From contig NC_081332.1 of NCBI RefSeq assembly GCF_022539665.2, positions 4,851,803 to 4,915,802 on the forward strand: a DNA stretch of 64,000 bases, in the 5' to 3' direction. Numbering within the stretch: the first letter of the stretch is position 1; each line of letters begins with the position of its first letter. Positions 1 to 10,200 of the stretch are shown one piece after another. The notes under the pieces are model-generated. The model was given only the letters and a program-made list of their open reading frames with translations. It did no database searches and was not told the origin of the DNA. Both the position numbers and the translations under genes were made by a program. Source of the DNA: Daphnia carinata. Taxonomy: Eukaryota > Arthropoda > Branchiopoda > Diplostraca > Daphniidae.

Positions 1-1485
1 TTCCACTTGTTTTACACAGCAGGGCATTCAGTACTGGACTTCTTGTTGCCAGTACAACCTTGTGGGCTTCCATTACCTTGTCGTTCCCGATGAATATGTC
101 AACATCAGTGAAGTGTCGATCGACGGCCGCCTGCCAAAGTTCTGTGATCCACAACGTATCCATAATTTCGTAATGATAATGTTCGACAGTGTTTCTCATT
201 TTGATGCAGAAACTGATACTCTGTCTTTCGTAGAACGAGTCAACAGTTTGGGCCATAAAGAGGAACAGTTTCACCTTGTCCTCTTTCTTTGGTTTCATTT
301 TTATCCATTTCCTGAAATCGGTCGAATAAAGTACTTCGGTTACCTCGAAGCCAAGGCTTCCATAATCCATGCAAATGAGATGAATCCAAGGCTTTTCTAT
401 GCTGTTGCTGTATAACATTTTACCGGTGAGATGCGGGGAAAACAGTCTGTTGTATTGATGTTCAATAACAACGTTTGGTAAAAGAGCTGCTGAATTAATT
501 CCAAATTCCCAGGAACACTGAAATGTGGATACAGCGGGGTCGTAAAATATTTCCGTCTCTTTGTCCGGCCTATTATTTAAATTCCCATAAATCATTACAT
601 AAATTGTTGGGTAGTTTACAATAAGTTTTACCATGTCAGAACATAAGGCGGTGATTTAGCACATTCCGCATGCAACGCAGTAGCTTCTGGATTGAGACTA
701 GCTATGCAACTCATTATTTGTTGGGCATCAATCTTTCTCAGTGCAGATCGGCACAAATTAAGTAGAGTTGTTAACTGATAACGTTCAGCCAATTTCATCA
801 ACTGTTCTTTAGCCAGAAATGGCAAATTCGATTCGCCAGTGTAGAGAAAGTAAAGGAATTCTTCCACGATCGCAGGGTCTACATCGTCCATGTGGATTTT
901 AGGAGGGCCATCTCTTTCTGGCTGTTGACTAGCGAATTCTTCTGCAAATACTGGACTACGAGCAGCCAAAATGGCTTTGTGGGCAGCAAATGTCTTACCC
1001 TGACACACAATTTCAACGTCGGTCCAATGTTGATTTTTGAGGGAAGCATTCCAAAGCTGGTGTTTAACCAGTCGATCGGTCAACTGGTAAGAATAGGAAG
1101 AGACACTGCCTTCAATCCAAATTGAGAAGACGAACGTACACTTCCCGACAACCATTTCAGTGAGATCAGCTATGAAAAACTGCAAACTCTTGCTATTTTT
1201 CATCTTGTTCCCCACTTCTTTTTCTCTCATCTTTTGATGGGTTTCTGAGTCTTGTTTACCATATCTGACCTCTCTTACTTTCATTCCAATAGTGTTCAAG
1301 TTAACTACCAATAATATTACAATAGGTTGATTCTTCTTTTCATTTTTGATGCAAACTCTGAAGATTTTCTCTCCGTGAAACATGATCATTTGTGATGAAA
1401 TGGTTTCGGGGTCCTTCTCGATATTTTCCAGTACCCATTCGTAGCACACCATCATCACCGAGTTCCCCGTAATATTAGCCGGCAT
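1..1485 (-). CDS. Double MATH-BTB protein (SPOP/speckle-type POZ-like), C-terminus beyond the left edge
   Basis: Exons on the minus strand are 1485-632 and 569-1 (continuing out of the window), with a 62 bp phase-2 GT..AG intron at 631-570. The first unit holds a MATH/TRAF-like domain (about residues 10-135) and then a BTB/POZ domain (about 150-255, with HWTDVEIVCQGKTFAAHKAI and ILAARSPVFAEEF). The splice joins VLT-W to a second MATH domain (STFQCSWEF... FSPHLTG) and the start of a second BTB (FTDVDIF... EAHKVVLATRSPVLNALL). MATH-BTB proteins of the SPOP family act as substrate adaptors for cullin-3 ubiquitin ligases, with MATH binding substrate and BTB binding CUL3. The start is the ATG at 1485, which lines up with the start of the paralogue upstream. 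Without the splice, the first unit would stop at 628 and look like a separate gene. The family is clear; the substrate is unknown. Confidence 0.88.
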
Positions 1486-2208
1486 TTTTCTTTAATATTG
1501 CTACACCAAAGTGCTGCAGTACCATAGAAGAATACATCAAGTAAAAAGGAACCTTTCATTAATGATTGAAAGTTGAAAAAACTCGCCTGTAATTACAAAC
1601 TGTGTTTTTCCGACCGAAAAATGCCTTACGCAGAGATAGTCCGGTGAAGTCTACATCCAACCCCTACAACGTACAGACTGAAGGCAGTTGCCGCGTATTC
1701 TCTTTGCCCGAAGGTAAAGAAAGAAAAAGCGTTTGGCAACGTTGTATTTAACATTTTATTCCCCTCTGAGTTGGTAACGACCTCCTATCTTGTTGAGTGG
1801 GCTCGAGGTAAAGAGCATTTCCCTGGCGTTTTCAGTTTTGAGAACGTCCCTCATTGATATCGTCGTCTAAAAATATATGACTTTAATAACAGCTACGTGT
1901 TTTATGCATAGAAAGCAAGTATAAATAAATCCCTGTGTTTCATAACAAACAGAAACGATGTCATAGCAACTGGTCTATTCCCAGCCGGAAAACATTGATG
2001 GCTTTCTTCGTAAAATATTTAGAAGCGATTTGGGCACGTTGAAACTAAAAGTTGAATGACTTTCCAAGCTGTTGCAATAACGATAACATTCTTTGTATTG
2101 GTCTAGACAATCAGCACACAAAACCGTTAACTTAAACCATCTGTCGATGAAGTGTTTACGTTTCATTAGTAACAAATGAAAAAAGGAACTTGACAAAGGA
2201 AAACTCTT
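1486..2208. other. Intergenic spacer between the two MATH-BTB genes
   Basis: I see no convincing gene here. It should hold the promoter of the gene starting at 1485 and the 3' UTR of the gene ending at 2209. Short open frames at 1975-2196 (minus) and around 1620-1850 (plus) show no recognised domain or splice signals. Confidence 0.5.
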
Positions 2209-4136
2209 TTAGAAAAATGTGAGCATGAAGGTCGTCAGTTTGTCGACGTCTGGAGAAATTTCGCTCACCAATCTGCTAACTTTGCTCAACGTTTTCGTTT
2301 CGTATATCGTGGCCAACGCAGCTAACTGAGTTTGGCTGACGGATGAATCTAGCGAACCCGTATGAAGAAATTTCAGAAACAGATTCACGACTTCCAGATC
2401 CATTTGAAAAGAAATGGCAGGTTTGTCTGTAATGTCGACTTTACAGGGAAGAGCATCTAATTTGGAAGTGACATCCGGAGAAATACGATTGGCCAGTTGG
2501 CAGATTTTTAACAACGTTTCAACTTCGTACGATTCAGCCAATTGAAGAAGCTGTTTGTTTGTGGCTGACATGTCCAAACGACCAGTATACAGGAACTTCA
2601 AAAACACTTTAACTACTTCAACATCAATATTTTCTTCTACAGCCATTGACGATCGGCCCAGGTGATCGATTTCACCCAACAGGAGATTCAAGACTGGACT
2701 ACGTGCAGAAAGAACAACTCTGTGAGCTTCGAGTTTAACAGCACCGACGAATATTTCCACATCCGTCCATTTATGCTCTAACGCGGACTGCCAAAGTTGG
2801 GTTGTCCAAGACGTGTCCATCAGTTCGTAATGGTAGTTTTCAATAGTGCTGGACATTTCCATACAAAATGTTACACGACATCCGTTACGAAACGTTTCAT
2901 TCGTTTGCCCCACGAATAGAAATAACTCGACGCCTTTTGCTTTTCTCGTTTTCATTCCGATCCAAGTTTTCCCATCCGTCGAATAAAGTCCACTTAGAGC
3001 TTTGAAACCAAAGCTGCGATGATTTACACAGACTAGATGGATCCACGGGTTCTTTACGACGGATACTTGCATCATATTCCCGGTGAGATGTGGGGAAAAC
3101 AACTTCTCGTGTTGATATTCAATAACAGTGTTGGGAAAGAAAACTCTAGAATCGATCTTCGGTTCCCAACAGCATTGAAATGTAGACATACTCTGATCGT
3201 GGTCTATCACAATCTCCGTGTTTGGTCTAAAGTCAGTATATAAATAACGTAAAAATGTGATCATTAAGCTCGGATATTTTCGTACCTGATCAGGACAGAT
3301 GATGAGGGCTTGACTTCCAGGTGCATGCTAGTAGCTGCTGGGTTTAAACTAGACATGCACGCCATGGCTTGTTGGACATCGATTTTGGTTAACGCAGCCC
3401 GACACAGATTTTCGAGAGTTTTTAGTTGATAACGACTGGCTAATTTGAGAAGCTGAGCATTAGCTAACGCCGTTTTCGGTTGGCCAGTGTAGACAAAGTA
3501 GAGGAATTCTTCCAAGGCTGATGGTTCGACATCTTCCACATGGATTTGATGAGGACCCGACTCGTGTTTTGCTGGATGATCTTTGGCAAATTCAGCTGCA
3601 AAGATTGGACTGCGAGCAGCAAGAATGGCTTTGTGGGCGGAAAATGTTTTCTCTTTACATACCAACTCGACGTCTATCCCATGCTCCTGTTTGGCGGAGG
3701 CATTCCATAACTGTTGTGTCATAAGACGATCGGAGATGTGGTAAGAATATCCAGTGACACTTCCTTCAATCCAGATTGAAAAAGTAAACATACAATTGCC
3801 CGAAACCCTTTCATGGAGATCGGCAGTGAATAGCTGTAAGCTTGATGCGCCCTTTTTCTCTTTCTTAATTTCTTTTTCTTCCATCTTTAAATAGCACCGT
3901 GTATCTTGTTTACTATATCGAATTTCTTTCACCCTCATTCCCATTCTATTGAGATTGGTGGCCAAGAATAACAAAGTAGGATACCCATATGTTATTTTCT
4001 TCAAACAGACACGGAATATTTTCTCTCCACTAAAGAGAATCATCTTGGATAAAACTGTTTTGGTTTCTTCTACATTTTCCAATGTCCATTCGAATGACAC
4101 CACCAACATCGACGTGCCCGAAATTGTCGCTGCCAT
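2209..4136 (-). CDS. Double MATH-BTB protein (SPOP-like) with an extra partial BTB repeat at the C-terminus
   Basis: Exons are 4136-3286 and 3226-2209, with a 59 bp phase-2 GT..AG intron at 3285-3227. The product is 622 aa. Unit 1 is MATH (about 10-135) plus BTB (HGIDVELVCKEKTFSAHKAI, ILAARSPIFAAEF). Unit 2, entered at VLI-RPNTEIVID, is MATH plus BTB (HKWTDVEIFVGAVKLEAHRV, VLSARSPVLNLLL). After the second BTB the stretch EVVKVFLKFLYTGRLDM... ISPDV is followed by a diverged copy, EVVNLFLKFLHTGSLDS... ISPDV, so the C-terminal helices of the BTB are duplicated. The start is the ATG at 4136 (MAATISGTSMLVV), matching the paralogue; an ATG 93 bp upstream is in frame but adds unmatched residues. The predicted role is a CUL3 adaptor. 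The whole gene is a tandem duplicate of the one at 1-1485. Confidence 0.88.
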
Positions 4137-5862
4137 GGCACGGTCTATTCTGCAGTTGTGTAGAAACAATTCACAAGTTAAGAGAGAAAGCAATTCACGA
4201 CAGTGACGTGAGAAAATAGATTTATGCAAGAACCTGATGTGCTGTTAATATCGTTCCTTTCAGTGTTTTTGCTGGTGGCAATTTCGAATAGCAAACAGGA
4301 AGCTTTGCAATGTGTTAAGACTACGATCTGCTGGAGCAATGCCTTTCCAACCTTTCTTTTCTAATTTGTGGACAACTAATGGAGGAAAAACAATGAAACT
4401 GCATCATTTCAACGTTTTGTTTCTAATTGCGTTGACGATGTTTCCCTGGAATCGCCCCCTGTGATTTGGTTCTTCGAAGGGCCTTAACCGAGTACGACAT
4501 ATGGAAAAATTGTTTACAGTTGAAGATGAACCCGATATTGACTTCCATATTGTTTTTGATCGGCCAACGGGAAAACTTTTCTTGTTTAGTATAGAATAAT
4601 CTACAGTTTAATGGCCTGTGATTTTATTTCGATATATCTTCTGTTGGCCGGTTTACCCAAGTGTTTCTGCTGTGGTTTTACAGCAAAACTTAACTCAATA
4701 GACTTCCCACATGTTTTTATTTCTCGTCATTTTCCACAGACAAAAAACACAATTGTTGGAGAAAGCCATGACTTGTTAAGACGAGCAATGACGTTGAACG
4801 TAGGCAGATTAATGTAGAAGTAAACAAAAGAGGTTTATTGGCAATAAATTACAAACTGCACTCAGTCAACTTAGTCCATGCGGCATTCCTGTTTTATTGA
4901 ACAGCAGATAACAAGATCGGTTATGTAACCTCAATTATGGTCCCTAAAAAAATTAATTCGAAATATCAACCTCTTCGAAACTCAAATTTAAATATTCGTC
5001 TTCAGTAGCTTAGGCAAATGATGTTTTGACAAAAAAACGATTGAAATGGGGGAAGGGTGAGAAACGCCAAGGACAAAGTGAGATAAAATTTTATTTCTAC
5101 TTCACCCATTCCCCAGAGAACTGCAAAAACAAAAAGGATACAGTGAAGAGATTAAAAATTTACATTTTTACTTTACCCCTTCCCTCTAAAAATTAGAAAA
5201 CAAAGAAGGACACAGTGAAGATTAAAAATTTACATTTTTTATTTTACCCCATCCCTCTAAAAATTAAAAAGGAAAACAAAACTTTTTTGGTTACTCATCC
5301 CTTGAATACTCATTTAAATAAACATTTCGAAAACAAAACTAAATGAATCATCATTGTTGTTTTAGTCGTTTTCCCGCGTTTTATTAGGTCAGACTTGATT
5401 CGTCCCAATAACACAACATTTTAGTCAGTCGGCCATGTCCAACTCATTCCGCTCGACTAATTCGCAATGGCTGCATCCCAATTTCCCGAAATTCCACCAA
5501 ATAAAAGACCTACTAAAACCCTTTCGCATTACAAAAAAAACCCTAATTAATTACGCACAAAAACAGCATTACAACTTATTTCCGATTCTTGTAAACACGT
5601 CGTTAAATATACGACAAGAGCATTGCCCAACGAAAATAGGATTGCAACATCTGCTAATCGATGATGCAATGTCCTTACGGTTGTTGTTTGAATGGCGCAA
5701 TCGCCAAGCCTTTATTCAAAAGTAGATATGGAACCGACCGTTGTTACCACATAACAATCCAGCACTAACAAGAAGCAGGTACAGTTTATAGTACCAACCG
5801 TTCGCCGTTCATATTGTCGTTTTATTTGTTATTTCTCTTTCACCGTGACAAGTACTCGGGAA
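4137..5862. other. Intergenic region, AT-rich
   Basis: No gene is supported. The segment holds the upstream regions of the MATH-BTB gene and of the zinc-finger gene at 5863, plus a short tandem repeat at about 5089-5275. The 96-codon frame at 5435-5725 has no recognised motif and AT-rich codon use, so I did not call it. Confidence 0.5.
5089..5275. repeat. Imperfect tandem repeat, about 75 bp units, 2.5 copies
   Basis: Each unit runs through a (t)ttac-ttcaccc-ttcccc block, an AAAACAAA-AAGGA block, CAGTGAAGA and ATTAAAAATTTACATTTTT. The first unit is the most diverged; the last copy stops after the CCCTCTAAAAATTA block. I saw this directly in the sequence. It is probably a local minisatellite. 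Confidence 0.7.
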
Positions 5863-6405
5863 ATGGATTTAAAAGAGGGTTGTTCTATTGTGCAAGTTGA
5901 CCCAGTAATTATCTGCCCATTCTATTTGGCAAATCGCTGTCGATTCGGTGATCAGTGCCGAAATCGTCATCCAGTCGATCAATTACTTTCTTCACCTAAT
6001 TCTTCAACCAAAACGAAGCCAATCAAGAAAGAGAGGATAGAAACAGAAAGAGCTAATCCTAAAATGCGAACGGCGTCAGACGTCATCCATCGAATCGTTT
6101 GGGATCCAGCTATAAACGTCTCCGACTTCCGGTTGATCTACCTGGACCGTTTTACCGGATTGGGCTGCGTTACATTAGCCGAATACGTGGCTCACGATGC
6201 AGACGATCCTGTTATCCCTCAGCATCGGATCCAGCAAATCTGCTATTGTCCATTCACCTCTTCCGACAGCCGGTGCGGATGGGTCGTCTGGGAAAAGAAG
6301 AGCCGAACGGATTATGTATTCGGTAGCGCTAGAAATGCTGGAACAATTAAACTGCTCGATTTGATTGAGCACGTGAACAAAACGAGTCATCCACTCACGA
6401 ACTAA
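5863..6405 (+). CDS. CCCH zinc finger plus MJ1316 (DUF504) RNA-end recognition domain protein, LENG9-like
   Basis: This is a single-exon protein of 180 aa. Residues 18-35 form a C-x7-C-x5-C-x3-H zinc finger (CPFYLANRCRFGDQCRNRH). A basic linker (KTKPIKKERIE) follows. Residues about 73-165 match the MJ1316/DUF504 fold: DVIHRIVWDP, IYLDRFTGLG, IPQHRIQQI and VWEKKSRTDYVFGS. The MJ1316 domain is associated with recognition of RNA cyclic or terminal phosphate groups. In vertebrate LENG9 a CCCH finger and MJ1316 domain precede a 2H-type ligase/phosphodiesterase-like domain, which is absent here. The start is the ATG at 5863; the same frame opens slightly upstream only with a GTG. A probable poly(A) signal lies at 6470. 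An RNA-binding role is likely, but the exact reaction is unknown. Confidence 0.85.
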   Translation: MDLKEGCSIVQVDPVIICPFYLANRCRFGDQCRNRHPVDQLLSSPNSSTKTKPIKKERIETERANPKMRTASDVIHRIVWDPAINVSDFRLIYLDRFTGLGCVTLAEYVAHDADDPVIPQHRIQQICYCPFTSSDSRCGWVVWEKKSRTDYVFGSARNAGTIKLLDLIEHVNKTSHPLTN

Positions 6406-6469
6406 ATGTATTCTTCTCACGACCGCTAGATGGCATTGTGCTAAAGCTCCGACCTCATTCGCGCACGAA

Positions 6470-6475
6470 AATAAA
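6470..6475 (+). terminator. Poly(A) signal AATAAA of the CCCH-MJ1316 gene
   Basis: AATAAA lies 65 bp after the TAA stop of the upstream gene, in the expected orientation. Confidence 0.5.
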
Positions 6476-7219
6476 AAGAGGGGAGAGTAAAGAAGAAATG
6501 TAAATTGTACATAACGATGCAATGGAATACACACAACTGGCTCGTTATTTTGTTTTCTTTTCATACGATACAGGTCGTTATGTTCTACAACTTATTGTCC
6601 ATAGGATCGTGAAAAATTGAAACGACTTTAAGGGTATCAGCCCCGCAGAGAGAGTTCATTAAATAAAGAAGAGCAAATTCATTAAGAATAAGGTAAAAAA
6701 AAAGAGGCAGGTATAAAAACCTCACATCAAAAAAAGGCCCGTTGATAATAAACGGTCCTATGCGGTTTTTTCAACCATTCTGTTTTTTTGTAAGTGTAGG
6801 TGTGTGTGTGTAGGAGAGTCAAACGAGAGGAGAGAGTGAGAGAAAGAAAAAGAGAGGGGAGGGAGAGAAAACTATCCATTCGTTTCCTGCCCACTGATAG
6901 CAAAAAAAAAAAAGAAACGGGTTCTGGTGTGTTCTGCTGCCAGTTGCAGTCCAGACTTGTCGGAGGATAGTTGAGCCAAAACGAGAGTGTGTGTGTGTGT
7001 TTAAAACTTGACTAGTTTTCAACAATACAGCCGGGACATATCAATTTTTTCTAAAAATCCGCACGCGTGAAAGTGAACACATCAATAATTCTTTATTTTT
7101 GAATTGAAAATAAAGAATTGTTGAAGTGGTTGGCGAAAGGAACTTGACATTTTTATTCGGACACGTTGTACAAAAGGTTCGTTATCACCATTGCGCCATA
7201 TTCGCAAAACAAATCGACG
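6476..7219. promoter_or_regulatory. Upstream/5' UTR region of the NHERF-like gene with GT and GA microsatellites
   Basis: There is no coding sequence. The segment contains short GT runs (about 6797 and 6987), a GAGA-rich block (about 6820-6870) and A-runs, then leads into the ATG at 7220. GAGA-rich tracts are common near arthropod promoters, but no TATA box is evident. Confidence 0.4.
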
Positions 7220-10200
7220 ATGGATGCGATTCCGCCTGACGCTCCGGCTCCTCGTCTCTGTCACGTCATCAAACGTCCGGACTTTGAAGGATTCGGTTTC
7301 AATTTGTTCGCCGGCAAAGTGAAACAAGGCCAGTTTATCGGTAAAGTGGATTCGGGCTCGCCGGCCGAAGATGCCGGACTCAAAGCGGGCGATCGCATCG
7401 TTGAAGTCAACGGCGTTCACATCGGCAACGAAAACCACAAACAGGTAAAAGTTTTTTTCCAGACTATAATGTAATCAACGGTTTTACAATCATAAAAAAA
7501 ACGTTGACCATCATGTTAACTAAAAAAAAAAAAAGAAGGAAGAATTAAATGAAAGAATTTTTAAGGTTTGATGGTTTTAAAAAATGCTGGAATGTTTCGC
7601 TGTTGCAACGGGACATTATCGTTATTTGAAGATAAGTGTCGCTGGGTTGGGCTTTTGCGTCGTGATAATAACCGTGTGCGTAACTTGTAAGGTGGGTTCT
7701 CTCATCGTTTTCAAAAAGATTCTCTTCTCATTTTTTTTTAACGACTCGTGCCATTCCGGCATAGGAATGTTCACATGTATAATTAACTCGACTGCCTGTG
7801 ATAATCTAATAACGAAAAAAAAGAGAACCCATCATTCTGAGTTGAAAGAATGTACATTTATGAAACAACTCGACGCAACTAGACTGGAACCAGTTGACAT
7901 TTGTGCTGCTGTGCTAGTTAGTACACAGTGGCATATGTGGCTGCAGATATCGTTAACAAAAAAACGGCTGACGTGCGGAAGTGTGTGGGGGGGATAACTA
8001 CCGAGTTCCACACCCCTGTGCTGCACATGTGCATAGAACAAACCGGAAACAGATTCCCACCATCCTGGGGGTTTCTCTTAGTCCGATTTTTTTTTTCCTA
8101 GAAATAAAAATTCTTTAATGTTATTTCAGGTTGTCCAGCGGATTAAATTGCGTCCAAATGAAACGGAATTATTGGTGGTAGACGACGAGGCAGATGAATA
8201 TTATTCAAGTCTCGGAATAACCATCAAAGGCAGCCAATCGAATGTCATCCGCATAAGCAGCGCACCTGTCATCGTCCAGCCGGCCAGAAAAATTTCCAGC
8301 TCATCTGAAAGCGAGCCAGAACGTCCTACACAAGCCCGTCTGGAACGGTCGAACGTGACGAATGGCCAAAGGCGTGAATCCAGCTCATCTGAAGAGGAGG
8401 TAAACGTCTAATTTACTTTGATCGATCGAGTTGAATTGTTTGCACACCAAGATAATGGGGCGGATAAATAATGTCTTGATTCTATTCAGGATTGGAGCAA
8501 TGCACCTGCACCTCGATTGTGCCACGTTGTCAAGTGGAACGAGAGTGATGGTTTCGGATTCCACCTGCTGGCCGACAAGAAGCGCAAGGTTTTTTATTTA
8601 AATTTTTGCATGATAAATAGTTGATCATTAAAAATTGAATAATGTACGTGAACAAAAGGGCCAGTTTATTGGTAAAGTGGACCCTGGTTCAGCGGCTGAC
8701 GGTGCCGGATTGAAATTGGGGGACAGGATTGTCGAAGTTAACGGACATAACGTGGTAGAGGAAACACACAAGGAAGTGGTCCAGCGGATCAAAACAATTC
8801 CCAACGAAACCAAGTTGCTGGTCATCGATCCGAGCGGTCAACTCTTTTACGCCGAGCGCAACATTGCCATCACCTCATCCATGCCGAATGTGCAAAAGAT
8901 GAAAACTCCGGCCACGCAACCCAACCGAATGAATAATAGACCGGATAACTTGAAATTTGTGATGCCAACCGAAACCAACGGCACGGCACCTCCCAAATCA
9001 TCTCTCAAGGTATTTTCTCTCCCCGCACAATATAATACGATAATAATTGACTGAATACTTTGGTTTAAAAAAAAAAAGAGAGTTGATTCAGCTCCAGCTC
9101 CTCGTTTGTGTCACATCGTCAAATGGAGGCAGGATGCAGGATACGGATTTCATTTGTTGGCTGATAAGAAACGTGTCGGTGAGTAGTAGCCATGACCGAC
9201 TGACCATTTTTTTATTGATAAACTCGTTCCTAATTCTCTGCCTACAAAGGTCATTTTATTGGTAAAGTGGATCCGAACACGCCAGCCAGTGCAGCGGGAC
9301 TTAAAGTTTCTGATCGTATCATCGAAGTTAACGGTCACAACGTGGTCAACGAGTCCCACAAACAGGTTCGTTTTTTTTACTCAGTTTGCTAATGACAGCA
9401 ATATGAATAACAACATTTTCAAATAGATTGTGGAACGAATTAAAGCCGTTCCGAATGAAACGAAATTGTTGGTGCTCGATCCCGATGCCGACGTTTATTA
9501 TAACGAACGCAATATAATGGTCAGCTCGTCGCAGAGTAATGTCGTCTTTATCAAAACACCTGCCGCCCCACGCGCAAAGAATGACTCATCCGATGACGAC
9601 GATTATGACGTGAAACTTCGTTCCAAAGGATCGCGGGTAAGTCACATTTATTTTTTTGAATCCAGCAAAATGACACGGTATATTTGATATTCCCTTATAA
9701 GAAACAATAAGGAAATTGGTCGTTGCTCCGTGCATGAACTTGCATATCATTTGCATGTTTAGTTAGATTCCATCGACAAATCACGCACGCTCATTCAAGT
9801 TTGAATCAGGTTTCGTGAAAGGGATGGCTCGAGCTGAAAAAGCGTGTCCTTTCATTAAACAAGAGACACCATTTTTTGCCCTGCGTCGGGAATGATGAGT
9901 CGCTCATTTGCGATGCAAATGTCAATAAAGAGAAAGCTAAGAGAGAGAAATCTGAAGATAGGTTTGTTTATTGCGTAAACAACTAGACAGGCTTTTGAAA
10001 TATTATTTCCTATCGTTGATAAAGAGTTTTTTTTTCAACGGTGAAGGAAGCCATGTATGGCCGATTGGGGCCGAATTATCACGAAATCCAACTAGCCGTT
10101 CTAAGGATTGTTTTAAAACCGGTTTAATTCATTTTTAGAATTTTTGATGGGGATTCGTACGATCATCGTTAATCCACGTTTTCATAGAATAGAAACCTCG

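Noticed and set aside
1621-1860. Plus-strand fragment with RVFSLPEGKERKSVW, reminiscent of a THAP-type zinc finger
   Set aside because: It is too short, there is no upstream C-x-C pair, and stops interrupt it on both sides. It may be a remnant but is not supportable.
5435-5725. 96-codon plus-strand frame starting MSNSFRST
   Set aside because: There is no recognisable motif, splice partner or promoter, and the composition is typical of AT-rich non-coding DNA.
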